This document shows positions 17,118-25,444 of a stretch of DNA of 61,852 nucleotides, piece after piece. Under the pieces are notes generated by a model. It saw only the letters and a program-made list of their open reading frames with translations, searched no databases and had not been told where the DNA came from. Position 1 is the stretch's first letter, and every line of letters begins with the position of its first letter. The translations under genes were made by a program, and so were the position numbers. The DNA comes from Xylanibacter ruminicola (lineage in GTDB: Bacteria; Bacteroidota; Bacteroidia; Bacteroidales; Bacteroidaceae): assembly GCF_900142525.1 (NCBI RefSeq), contig NZ_FRBD01000023.1:1-61852 (forward strand). Direction: 5' to 3'.

Positions 17118-19456
17118 CTCTTCCCAAACACTTTGCATTTACTAACAAGAATAGGTGTTATCAGCAGGTCGGCAGCCAATGCCGACATGATGCCGATGAT
17201 GGCTGTTAAACCGAAGTTGATACACATGATGCATGCCGACGAACAGAAACTGGCAAATACTGCCGAAGTGATGATTGAGGTGATGACAATGGCTACACCT
17301 ACCACCCTGAAGGTACGGCGGATGGCACTATGGTAAAGATTGGTACGATCAAATTCCAATTTAGAGTGATTTATAAAGTGGATCGTATCGTCGACCGCCA
17401 TACCTAGCATCATAGGTAGTAGGGTAGCCGTCATCATGTCGAGTGGAACTCCCATCCAGCCCATGTAGCCGCCAACGAATATGGCCGGCATCATGTTGGG
17501 TATCAATCCTATCAGTCCTACACGGATACTCTGGAAGGCTATCATCAGGATAACTCCGATAATCAATATTGAGATAACAAACGACAACATCTGACCACGT
17601 ACCAGGTATTGCATCATGGTTACATACTGAGGAATGTTACCAACTATTGTTATCTTAGCATCGGGGAACAGTTTCTCGGCATCGGCCTGTATCTGCTGCA
17701 TCTCGCGTTCTACCTGGGCCGAGTTGAAGTCGGAAATCTCAACCATCAGGCGCAGTCGGCGATAGTCGTAGTCCATCCAGTACTCTGACTCGGTGCCGCC
17801 CGCATTCTCATAGAGCACCATCATCTGTGCCACCTCTTCCTCGGTATCTGGTATGCGGTAATAGGCTGTGTCGCCGTTGTTAAGCGTCTGGTTGAGGTCT
17901 TTAAGTATGTCGAGAATCGAAGTGGTACGCTTGGTTAGCTTATAATCAGCCACCTTCTGTTGCAACTCGTCGAGATGCTTCAGGTTGTCGGGTTCCTTGG
18001 CCTCATCGTCGTTGGGCAGTTCTACTATCAGGTCGTATGAGTAGAGCGAGCCTAGTTCTGATCGGCCTACGTTCATAACCTCTTTAACGTAAGGCACATT
18101 CTCGCCCATGGTACGCTCGATGTCGAAGGCTGCCTCAATCTTCCACAATCCGATACACAACAGGATGCAGACTACCAGGAACGACCAGCCAATCTTATGC
18201 GGATTTCGTAGCACAGCATCGCTAAGATTAACCATCGCCTTGGTCCAGCGTGTATCGCTATCTTCGGTAAAACCTTCTATGGGGCGTTTGTTTTTTCCAA
18301 ACGACAGCAATACTGGCGTGATAACCAACGAGGTAAGCAGCACAAACAATACACTCATAGAGCTGATAACGCCCACACAATGCATGGGGCGAATGGGGAT
18401 GACCAGGAAAGAGAGTAGGGACACCAGGGTGGTGAATCCGCAGAAGAATACCGACCAGCCTATTTCTTTCATGGTTTCTACTATGGCCTTTTGGCGCTCG
18501 CCGTGAATACGCATCCTGCCTCGGAAATATGAGAAGATATGGATGTTGTAGGCGATGGCTACGGCAAAAGAAAGTATGGTAGGAATCATCAGCACCGTTG
18601 AATCTACGTACATCTGGGTGAATCCTGCAATGCCGTAAGTAATAAATAGTCCGCCCATAACTGATATGATAGGTGCTATAACGCCACGTAGCGAACGGGT
18701 CATACACAACATCACCACCATACAGATCAATGTGGCTATCATCATGAGGCGTCCCATTTCCTTACCTATATATACGGTTTTACAATGGGTAACGTAGGGC
18801 ATGCCGGTGCCTTTGGGGTGGAGTGAGGCGTATTCGGGCTTCTTAATGATGTGTTCTACCTCTTCGCCTGTTATAATATCAGGTGCTACGGTACTTGTTT
18901 TTTTCCACACGCTGTCTTTGGGGAAGGCACGCAACTTTACCATAATCCACGACAGGTCGCCCTTTGCTGAAACCAGCTTGCGCGCTACGTGGGGCTTACT
19001 GTAGGCACGGGCACGGATGCTGTCCATTGCAGCAGTTCCATCTTCGGGAATCTCATCGGGCACAATCTGCTCGATGGTCATACCATCCTCGCTACCTACC
19101 ATAAACTCGATGTCCGTCAGCGAGGTTACCTTATCGGCATACGACAGACTGTCAAGCAACTCATTAGATAGTGCACGCAGCGTGGTGAGATTCTTTTTGG
19201 TAAAGTGATTATTGCATTGTGTAAGCACGCCTACGTAATAATCATTACCAAAATGCGACTTAAACTCCTCGGTCTTAATAAGCATTGGGTCATCCTCAAT
19301 GAAATAGTCGTCGAACGATGTCTCTTTAACCATGCGGTTCATACCTACTACCGATATCACTATCAGTAGCACAAATGCACAGAGTGCCATCCAGTGCACC
19401 CGCAACAGCTGCTCGGCAAATCGCGCAAACAGCTCGTTAATCCTTTCAATCTTCAT
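17105..19456 (-). CDS. MMPL/RND-family exporter with sterol-sensing-type fold
   Basis: A 783-residue inner-membrane protein with 12 predicted helices in two halves: one helix, a large periplasmic domain and five helices, repeated. The second half has GMAVDDTIHFINH, the Asp-pair segment of RND pumps that carries protons. It resembles HpnN/MMPL lipid exporters rather than AcrB-type drug pumps: it is shorter, and there is no membrane-fusion protein next door. The LolA-like and barrel genes follow directly. Together these suggest proton-driven extraction of a lipid or pigment-like molecule from the inner membrane. The substrate is unknown. Confidence 0.88.
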   Translation of the reverse strand: MKIERINELFARFAEQLLRVHWMALCAFVLLIVISVVGMNRMVKETSFDDYFIEDDPMLIKTEEFKSHFGNDYYVGVLTQCNNHFTKKNLTTLRALSNELLDSLSYADKVTSLTDIEFMVGSEDGMTIEQIVPDEIPEDGTAAMDSIRARAYSKPHVARKLVSAKGDLSWIMVKLRAFPKDSVWKKTSTVAPDIITGEEVEHIIKKPEYASLHPKGTGMPYVTHCKTVYIGKEMGRLMMIATLICMVVMLCMTRSLRGVIAPIISVMGGLFITYGIAGFTQMYVDSTVLMIPTILSFAVAIAYNIHIFSYFRGRMRIHGERQKAIVETMKEIGWSVFFCGFTTLVSLLSFLVIPIRPMHCVGVISSMSVLFVLLTSLVITPVLLSFGKNKRPIEGFTEDSDTRWTKAMVNLSDAVLRNPHKIGWSFLVVCILLCIGLWKIEAAFDIERTMGENVPYVKEVMNVGRSELGSLYSYDLIVELPNDDEAKEPDNLKHLDELQQKVADYKLTKRTTSILDILKDLNQTLNNGDTAYYRIPDTEEEVAQMMVLYENAGGTESEYWMDYDYRRLRLMVEISDFNSAQVEREMQQIQADAEKLFPDAKITIVGNIPQYVTMMQYLVRGQMLSFVISILIIGVILMIAFQSIRVGLIGLIPNMMPAIFVGGYMGWMGVPLDMMTATLLPMMLGMAVDDTIHFINHSKLEFDRTNLYHSAIRRTFRVVGVAIVITSIITSAVFASFCSSACIMCINFGLTAIIGIMSALAADLLITPILVSKCKVFGKRSEK

Positions 19457-19498
19457 TTTAATGTTTAATGTTTAATTTATAATGTTTGATGTTTATTC
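19457..19498 (-). repeat. 7-bp tandem array at the tetR/RND junction
   Basis: Six heptamers read on the plus strand as TTTAATG, TTTAATG, TTTAATT, TATAATG, TTTGATG, TTTATTC. The array includes the last codons and stop of the TetR gene and touches the ATG of the transporter. Confidence 0.75.
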
Positions 19499-20112
19499 AT
19501 TAGCGCTCGCCATCCAGCGAATTCAAACTGGATGTAGTCTTCTATGGCATCACGTATCTCCTGAGGCTTTAACTGATGCTTGATTACCTCTGAGATGAAG
19601 CTGAACATCCACACCGTATGCACATGATATGTAAATGGCGTGTGAATTACTCTCATCTCAGGAAAGTTGCGCTTCACTTCGTCCATAAACTTCAATACCT
19701 GATGTGTACATCTCTCTGTGTAGTCATCGATAAATGTCTCGAGCGATGATCCCTGCGCTTTATACATGATCAGAATCAACTCGTCGCGATAGTTGTTGAT
19801 GAGCCGCAGATACTCCTGTGTGTGCTCCCTTACCATCTCATCGCTCTCGCCGCGTGCGTACCTTAGAAACTCTTTCTGGTCGTTCATGTTGTGATGCTCG
19901 TTCATCATCTGTTCTAACTCTGTGATGAGCGGTGCTACGATATGCCTGAACAACTCGTCCTTGCTCTTAAAGTAATTGTAGATATTGCTTAAACCAATTC
20001 CGCACCCTTTGGATATGTCGCGCATGGAGGTTTTGGTGTAGCCTTTCTTGAGAAACACCAACTTGGCTGCTTTAACTATCACTTCGCACTTATATTCCTT
20101 TTTCATCTGCAT
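19477..20112 (-). CDS. TetR-family transcriptional regulator
   Basis: About 211 residues from the Met at 20112, chosen because AAAGGAGG lies 6-7 bases upstream; a longer frame to 20139 has no such site. The N-terminal helix-turn-helix is typical: AAKLVFLKKGYTKTSMRDISKGCGIGLSNIYNYFKSKDELF (shown in part). The C-terminal ligand domain is not recognisable by motif. It is the first gene of the exporter cassette, 20 bases from the transporter, so it probably represses that operon and responds to its substrate. A palindrome at 20134-20154 is a candidate operator. Confidence 0.92.
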   Translation of the reverse strand: MQMKKEYKCEVIVKAAKLVFLKKGYTKTSMRDISKGCGIGLSNIYNYFKSKDELFRHIVAPLITELEQMMNEHHNMNDQKEFLRYARGESDEMVREHTQEYLRLINNYRDELILIMYKAQGSSLETFIDDYTERCTHQVLKFMDEVKRNFPEMRVIHTPFTYHVHTVWMFSFISEVIKHQLKPQEIRDAIEDYIQFEFAGWRALMNKHQTL

Positions 20113-20133
20113 AATGTGCCTCCTTTCAAAAAC

Positions 20134-20154
20134 GAACAATATTCCAATTTGTTC
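20134..20154 (-). promoter_or_regulatory. Candidate TetR operator
   Basis: A 21-bp dyad with 6-bp arms GAACAA and TTGTTC around a 9-bp centre, 22 bp upstream of the TetR start. Its position between the leader hairpin and the ribosome site fits autoregulation. No binding evidence exists here. Confidence 0.45.
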
Positions 20155-20192
20155 ACAAAAAAAAGAGGACTCACGCTTGCGTAAGTCCTCTT
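20154..20192 (-). terminator. Strong terminator or attenuator upstream of tetR
   Basis: Read leftward: AAGAGGACT...AGTCCTCTT 9-bp arms (20163-20171/20184-20192) with an inner ACGC/GCGT stem, followed by a run of eight or more T. It would end transcripts of the fldA operon, or stop transcription from the promoter at 20257-20288 before tetR. Confidence 0.8.
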
Positions 20193-20250
20193 GGCAGTTA
20201 CTGTACCCGTCTGATGTCTATTATTCTTTATCATGATTTATTCAATTTCT
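20155..20250 (-). ncRNA. Candidate small RNA or tetR leader
   Basis: A complete promoter (20257-20288) is followed about 95 bases later by the terminator at 20154-20192, with no convincing reading frame between. It could be an independent small RNA or a leader that attenuates the tetR/exporter operon. Confidence 0.4.
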
Positions 20251-20256
20251 CGACTG

Positions 20257-20288
20257 CAAAGGTACGGCGCTTTTTTGAATCATGCAAT
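20257..20288 (-). promoter_or_regulatory. Promoter upstream of tetR cassette
   Basis: Read leftward: ATTG as -33 (20285-20288), 20 bases, TACCTTTG as -7 (20257-20264). Its -33 surroundings (CAATACCTAAAAATG on the plus strand) partly match the element shared by the hmu and fldA promoters. Confidence 0.65.
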
Positions 20289-20319
20289 ACCTAAAAATGA
20301 TTATTTATTCTGGAACATA

Positions 20320-20853
20320 TTATTTAATGTATTTTGCTACCAAACGTATGCCCAGATAACCCATCAAGGCTGTGGCTGCAACGATGAGCAGGAGTCCCCA
20401 CCAGTAAGCCAGTAGCATCAGACCTTCGGCATAATCTGTGCCCAATTCCTCGGCTGCACCGTCATGATACCATTGGGTGCGCGTCCAGAGTGGGAGGAGC
20501 CAGCTGATGACTCCTATAGCGAGTACTGGATAGGCATAGGCTGGGCGAGAGGTAAGTTTCAGCACAATGTCGGAAAGAATACCTGCCGCTGCCATGATGA
20601 CAAACGTAATAACATCGCCCTCGCCAGTAACCAATAGTACCAGACCGAATACCAAACCTAACAACGTGCCTGCACCAAACTGTTGCCAGCGAAGGCATAC
20701 GTGATAATAAGAGAATGCTCCCAGCAATGCTGCTAATGAAGGGAAACCTACCCAGCAGAGCGGATGTAAATAACCAATAAAAGCCGTAGCAAATACAGTT
20801 ACGACATACAGGGCAATGAAACCAAGAATACTGAGGTAATTGATCTTTTTCAT
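20320..20853 (-). CDS. MptD-type ECF transporter S component (Trep_Strep family)
   Basis: The 177 residues hold five to six hydrophobic helices. The layout and motifs (FGAGTLLGLVFGLVLLVTGEGDV, SDIVLKLTSR) resemble the substrate-capture subunits of ECF transporters in the MptD/Trep_Strep group. The T subunit and ATPases that would energise it are not in this window, so it must use shared ones elsewhere or act otherwise. It is the last gene of the fldA operon, 3 bases after the propeller gene, which ties it to uptake of the same (unknown, possibly haem-, corrin- or metal-related) compound. Confidence 0.65.
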   Translation of the reverse strand: MKKINYLSILGFIALYVVTVFATAFIGYLHPLCWVGFPSLAALLGAFSYYHVCLRWQQFGAGTLLGLVFGLVLLVTGEGDVITFVIMAAAGILSDIVLKLTSRPAYAYPVLAIGVISWLLPLWTRTQWYHDGAAEELGTDYAEGLMLLAYWWGLLLIVAATALMGYLGIRLVAKYIK

Positions 20854-20856
20854 TGT

Positions 20857-22086
20857 TTATTCGAAGCTATAAAAGAACGAAGGATAACCTTCTACAGTTG
20901 CAACTTTGGTTTCAATCTGACCTGTGGTAAGGTCGACAGTAGAGAAGCCATTGTACTCATCGTTGGCAGAACCATATACCATCTTATTGCCATGACGGCC
21001 CATAGCCACACCGTGACCATTAGAGTGGGGGAGACCGTCAATGACTTTGGCTGTCTTGTTATAGATGTCGACAATTACAGGTACACCCAGACGGGCGATG
21101 TAGGTGTTAGGATTGTCGGGGTCGAGCGCATAGGCAAATCCATAAGCATAGAGTTTACCATTGCCTGCGTAGCGGCACATAGCCAACAGGTTAACGTAGT
21201 CGCAGCTCAATCCCTCAATCTTAGTATGAGCAAAGTTGATGCTATAGCTCTCGTCAAACTCCGTCTGACCTTTCTTGATGCGGGCTATACCGGCATCGAA
21301 ACCTGGGATATAGCCGAACGAACCAGTGCAGTTGATGTAGAGCTCGCCCTTCTCGTCTTCGAAGATAGACTGGTTGTCAATAGGACGTGTTGGTCCGCAG
21401 AGGCCCAGAGATGTGTTGCGAATCTTCTTGATGAACGAGTCGTCGGCTACGTTGTAAAGAGCCATCTCGAGTGCGTTTTCCTGTGGCATCCACTGGGAGT
21501 TGTACTGCTCGAGGGCAACATAGAGTATGCCGTCACGGATGTAAAGGGCTCCAGGATAGGCCGACACACCCTCGTTGCGAAGGCTTGACACATCGATGCG
21601 CGAGAGCTCGGTCATGGTTTGTGGATTGAATACGATGATCATATCCAGACTCTGGCAGCATACGTATGCTTTCTCGTTACTAGCTTCTACAACGATGGCT
21701 GCACTTGAATTAGCCGGGAGGGGCATGGAGCCTTTAAGTTCTAACTCGTTGGCATCGTTGAGGATGAAACGGCGCAGCTTAAGTTCGGTGCCGCCCATGT
21801 AATCGGGGAATACATAGATGTTGCCGCTCTTACACACACAGGGATACGAGCCGAAGCCAAGAGGAATGGCATTGGCATTGGTATAGTGAATACCGCCATC
21901 GAGTGTGCCCACACTCTGCAGATAGCCACTACCGCTATCGCCTGATGGATTGGTGACTGTGGTTGAAAAGAGAATCTTACCTGTTTCTGGTTCGCTACTG
22001 TTGTTACCCTTGTTGTTGTCATCACTATCGCAAGCAGCAAATGTAGCTGCAAGAGCTGCGATACAGAATAAATGTTTAATGTTCAT
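20857..22086 (-). CDS. Beta-propeller surface lipoprotein (YncE/DUF4374-like)
   Basis: The 409 residues start with a lipoprotein signal (lipobox FAAC, Cys19) and a Ser/Asn/Lys linker. The rest is a series of blade-like repeats (GNIYVFPDYMGG, KAYVCCQSLDMIIVFNPQT, GALYIRDGILYVAL). Lipoproteins of this build sit over TonB receptors in Bacteroidales; one such protein, XusB, binds ferric siderophores. It lies just downstream of a receptor gene that is broken here, so it may now lack its partner. The 3' end is 3 bases from the ECF gene. The ligand cannot be told from sequence. Confidence 0.75.
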   Translation of the reverse strand: MNIKHLFCIAALAATFAACDSDDNNKGNNSSEPETGKILFSTTVTNPSGDSGSGYLQSVGTLDGGIHYTNANAIPLGFGSYPCVCKSGNIYVFPDYMGGTELKLRRFILNDANELELKGSMPLPANSSAAIVVEASNEKAYVCCQSLDMIIVFNPQTMTELSRIDVSSLRNEGVSAYPGALYIRDGILYVALEQYNSQWMPQENALEMALYNVADDSFIKKIRNTSLGLCGPTRPIDNQSIFEDEKGELYINCTGSFGYIPGFDAGIARIKKGQTEFDESYSINFAHTKIEGLSCDYVNLLAMCRYAGNGKLYAYGFAYALDPDNPNTYIARLGVPVIVDIYNKTAKVIDGLPHSNGHGVAMGRHGNKMVYGSANDEYNGFSTVDLTTGQIETKVATVEGYPSFFYSFE

Positions 22087-22111
22087 GTTCTTGATAATTT
22101 GAATTTATAAG

Positions 22112-24246
22112 TTATTTCATAATATATTTAATCTTTACGGCAAAGTTACGGCCCGGGAGAGGACGGTTCAGATCAGAATATACCACACGATCGGTAAGGT
22201 TCTTCAGCTTGAACGACAGTGTCCATCGGTTGTTCTCGAAGCTATGCTCTATGCCTGCATCGATGGTGAACGATGTGGGAATCTTACGGTCCTGATACTT
22301 GCTCATCTCAAAGTCGTAGAAGTATTCGTGGATATACGATGCGTCGACCATCAGACGGCTGTTCTGTGCTCTGCCGCCGAAGAGATTCTCCTGATGCAGT
22401 TCGATGCCGGCATTGGCCAGAAAGTAAGGAATGTTAGGCATACGCTTGTTATACGTCGGGTTGGCTGCTGTTGAACCAATCTCGTTTTTACGTTTGTCTC
22501 TAAGGTCCTGATATGTGGCGTTAGCGTAGAAATAAAGGAATGATGTGACATCGCCTTTCACCTCGCCCTCAACACCTTTGGTTACCACCTTGCCGAAGTT
22601 GGCATAGCGGGCCATAGATGGTATCATATCTGCCTAATAACGAATCATATCGTCTAGTTGGTTCAAGAAGTAATTTGCCTCAATTTCTATGAATCCGTAG
22701 TTGTTGGGATGATGGAACAATAGTCCGGCATTCAACCCCTTGCAGCGTTCTGGTTCCAGATCGGTTGATGGTAGTATGGAGTAGCCGTTACCTGTAAGTT
22801 CTTCGGCGGTAGGAATACGTACCTCTGAGCTGAATGATGCCTTGATCATGAGTTCCTTGGTGAGTTTGTAGCGTAGCGCCTCGCTAGCGCCCCAGTAGTT
22901 ACGACTAAGGCTTATGTCAACAGGGTTGTTGATGTAGGTATGTTCGAGTACCTTGGTACGTGAACTATAGTTGAAATTCTTAAGTGTGGTTGAACTCATG
23001 AACTTGCCGCCAAATAGCGTTAGGTCGTACGAAAGTCCAACAGTAAAACTACTCATGCGGCTTGGGAAATTGGTCTGGTAGCCAAAGCTTTTATCCATGA
23101 GCTCGTTCTTAGGTTCTTGTCGTGTGTGTGTGTGGCATAGAGGTTTAGGTTAATGGTGTGATGCTCGTTCAACAGGTAGTTCATGTTCAACTTTCCTACC
23201 CAGTCGTGTGTGCGGTTGTCGGAGTCGGAGGCATAGTTGCCCTGTTCGCCACCGTAAGGCGACACAGCAGGATAGCGGTTGCCGTCCCAGTCGTAACGAT
23301 ACATCGCCTTGTCCACAAGTCCGTTCTTACCATAGCTATAACATCCGTCGAAGTCGAGACCATCTATCAGGAAATTATCGCGTGCTAGCTTGATGGCAGC
23401 AATACCACTTATGCAATGGTTGTATGCCTCGCGAATGTCGCTGTCGATGCCCTGAATCTCTGCTCTGGTGCCTGTAACGATAAACTCGAACTTAGCCTCG
23501 TCGAAGTACCATTTAGTGGCTTTAATCGAGCCGCCCACCATCATCTTCTTAAACTGGTCGTGGTCGCGTTTCACCTTGCGATTGTCAAGGTTCTGCAGAG
23601 TCATCGTGTAGTTATTGTCTGAGTAAGCCAGGCATCCACCCAGACCAAACTGCAAGCCTGTAGCTGCATTGGTGCGCTTGAAGGCAAAGTTAAGCTTGTG
23701 GGTGTTGAACGACGCAAACTCGTAGCTGGCATCCAGATATACGGGTGGATACTCCTTGGTTACTACGTTAACTGCGCCACCTAAAGCCGAACCTCCAAAG
23801 CGATAGGGCACTATGCCTTTATAGATTTCAATACGTTCAATCATGTCGGTAGGAATATCGTTAAGCGACATGTAATCGCTAAGTTGTCCGATGGCTGCCT
23901 CATCTATATATATGCCCATGCGCTTGCCTTCCAATCCACGTACTGATACACGCGAGGCACTACCAACACCACCTGTGTTGCGTACTGTGATACCAGTGGC
24001 ATGTGCCAGAACATCGTTGATATTATTAGCAGTACCCTCCAGCTGGCGCTGACCTAACACCGATACTGGCATGCCTACCTCCTGAAGTTTTCTGATTTTA
24101 CTACGTCCCATCACCTTAACTTCGCGTAGCTCGATTGGGGTTTCTTTTGTAAGTACGCTATCCTCTTCGATATAATATTCTTTGGATAGGACTGGAAGAG
24201 AAGCGAACGATGCTAATCCCAATCCTATCAATAATCTTTTTACCAT
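22112..24246 (-). pseudogene. TonB-dependent receptor, broken by a frameshift and a stop codon
   Basis: Three pieces make one receptor of about 711 codons. Piece 1 (24246-23053) has a signal peptide and plug with YRFGGSALGGAVNVVTK. Piece 2 resumes in another frame before 23098. Piece 3 (22627-22112) ends in a barrel strand. The frame change falls in an (AC)6 tract at 23122-23133; five AC units would restore the reading THTRQEPKNELMDKSFG. A second lesion is an in-frame TAG at 22634-22636 between DDMIRY and ADMIPSMARY. Two separate lesions argue for decay. Position after fldA and DUF2023 suggests an iron-related ligand. Confidence 0.88.
23122..23133 (-). repeat. (AC)6 dinucleotide tract at the receptor frameshift
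   Basis: Six AC units on the coding strand, directly at the point where the receptor changes frame. Loss of one unit (or gain of two) restores the frame, so slippage is the simplest cause. Confidence 0.85.
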
Positions 24247-24261
24247 TGTTGATATTGAATG

Positions 24262-24633
24262 TTAGTTTTTACATTTATTGCATTTCTTTTTGCATTTTCT
24301 CTCGCAATAGCGTTCGCACTGGGCGCAGAGATCGTAACCGAGCATCGCACCGAGGATGAAATCCTCCTCGGGCGAAAGCTCGTTTAATGGTCGGGTTACG
24401 ATTAACCTGATGGCATTGAGACATTCCTTGCGGCCAATATAGAAGTTAAGGTTGTTTTTGCCTGCTGGCTGCAGCACAAAGTCCATATTCTGACTGCACA
24501 GGCGCTTCCGTGCACATTCTTCATATTGCTTGGGACATGTGAACAGTACCATCTGGCGTACTCCTTTCTGGAGCTCGTAGATATGATTTGAAAGAACCTT
24601 TAACTCTGTTGGCATAATGTCGGTTTGTCTCAT
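24262..24633 (-). CDS. DUF2023 family protein, flavodoxin partner gene
   Basis: A 123-residue cytosolic protein. NHIYELQKGVRQMVLFT near the N-terminus and SPEEDFILGAMLGYDLCAQCERYC near the end match DUF2023, a family usually found next to a long-chain flavodoxin in Bacteroidales. The C-terminus is Cys/Lys-rich (nine Cys in the last 30 residues), suggesting metal or iron-sulfur binding. It starts 22 bases after fldA. The start could also be the Met at residue 7. Function unknown; pairing with flavodoxin suggests redox or iron metabolism. Confidence 0.8.
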   Translation of the reverse strand: MRQTDIMPTELKVLSNHIYELQKGVRQMVLFTCPKQYEECARKRLCSQNMDFVLQPAGKNNLNFYIGRKECLNAIRLIVTRPLNELSPEEDFILGAMLGYDLCAQCERYCERKCKKKCNKCKN

Positions 24634-24655
24634 ATAGCTATCTAGTTTTTATATT

Positions 24656-25150
24656 TTATAAATTAGGAGATATAGTTGCAATCCAAGCTTCGATACGTGT
24701 ATCGGTCTTGTCGTCTTCGTTGATGTCGTCGAGTGGAAGTCCGATGAACTTGCCATCAACCAAAGCCTCTGAGTCGTCGAAAGTGTAACCATCGGTCTCA
24801 ACAGCACCTACAAACTTTGCACCACTGGCCTTGATGCCGTTGTACAACTCGCCGATGCCTCCCACGAAGGTGTCGCTATAGGTAGAACTGTCGCCACAAC
24901 CAAAGAGGGCGATAGTCTTGCCAGAGAGGTCGGCTCCCTGTAGTACCTTCAGTCCATCGTACCAGTCGTCCTGCAACTCGCCGGCGCCCCAGGTTGAAGT
25001 GCCGAGAATCAGGTTCTGGTTGTTGTTAACTACATCGGCAGTAAGGTCTTGTACATTGATGGCCTCACATCCCAACTTTTGTGCTATCTTCTCTGCGATA
25101 GCCTCGCATGTTCCTGTAGAGGAACCGTAAACTACAATTGTTGCATTCAT
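24656..25150 (-). CDS. fldA: Long-chain flavodoxin
   Basis: A 164-residue FMN protein. The phosphate loop is SSTGTCEAIAEKI (residues 10-22). The tryptophan loop is GTSTWGAGELQDDW, and the FMN-facing Tyr is in FGCGDSSTYSDTF. The extra 20-residue loop makes it the long-chain type. It replaces ferredoxin as an electron carrier when iron is scarce. It heads an operon with DUF2023, a TonB receptor, a propeller lipoprotein and an ECF subunit, and shares a promoter element with the haem operon, which fits iron control. Confidence 0.95.
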   Translation of the reverse strand: MNATIVVYGSSTGTCEAIAEKIAQKLGCEAINVQDLTADVVNNNQNLILGTSTWGAGELQDDWYDGLKVLQGADLSGKTIALFGCGDSSTYSDTFVGGIGELYNGIKASGAKFVGAVETDGYTFDDSEALVDGKFIGLPLDDINEDDKTDTRIEAWIATISPNL

Positions 25151-25188
25151 TTTTATTATTACTTTTAAATGGCTTAAAAATCCGGGTG

Positions 25189-25240
25189 CAAAGGTACGGC
25201 GATTCCTTCAAGTACACAATACTCAAAAATGGGGCTTTTG
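25189..25240 (-). promoter_or_regulatory. Promoter and shared upstream element of the fldA operon
   Basis: Read leftward: ATTG -33 (25217-25220), 20 bases, TACCTTTG -7 (25189-25196). The 26-bp element at 25215-25240 matches 15066-15091 in 23 of 26 bases and keeps the dyad CAAAA-N7-TTTTG. Confidence 0.65.
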
Positions 25241-25351
25241 TCTGGACTACTTGTTATGGAATTTACAAAACGAATTAATCATTAATAGGTATGTAAACAG
25301 ATAGCGGATATGACTGTTTACCTATTATTGAACAACTTTTTTTATAAAGTA

Positions 25352-25382
25352 TTTGTTAGATTTGAAATTTTGTGTATATTTG
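25352..25382 (+). promoter_or_regulatory. Promoter of the xpt-preA fusion gene
   Basis: TTTG (25352-25355) and TATATTTG (25375-25382) are 19 bases apart, the canonical Bacteroidota promoter layout. The leader to the start codon is about 40 bases; no purine riboswitch fold was recognised. Confidence 0.75.
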
Positions 25383-25417
25383 TCGGCATAAAACCTATTA
25401 CGAAACTAAATATTAAT

Positions 25418-25444
25418 ATGAACGCCTATGAAATCGTTGATTAA
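25418..25444 (+). other. Eight-codon upstream ORF overlapping the fusion gene start
   Basis: ATG AAC GCC TAT GAA ATC GTT GAT TAA begins 10 bases before the fusion gene's ATG and ends inside it in another frame. It could affect initiation of the main frame; chance is also possible. Confidence 0.35.

Noticed and set aside
22634..22636. TAG as a recoded sense codon
   Set aside because: Other genes here use TAG as a normal stop (iorA at 42552-42554, cysteine-rich genes nearby), so recoding is not supported.
25383..25427. A purine riboswitch before the xpt-preA gene
   Set aside because: The leader is only about 40 bases and shows no three-way junction arms.
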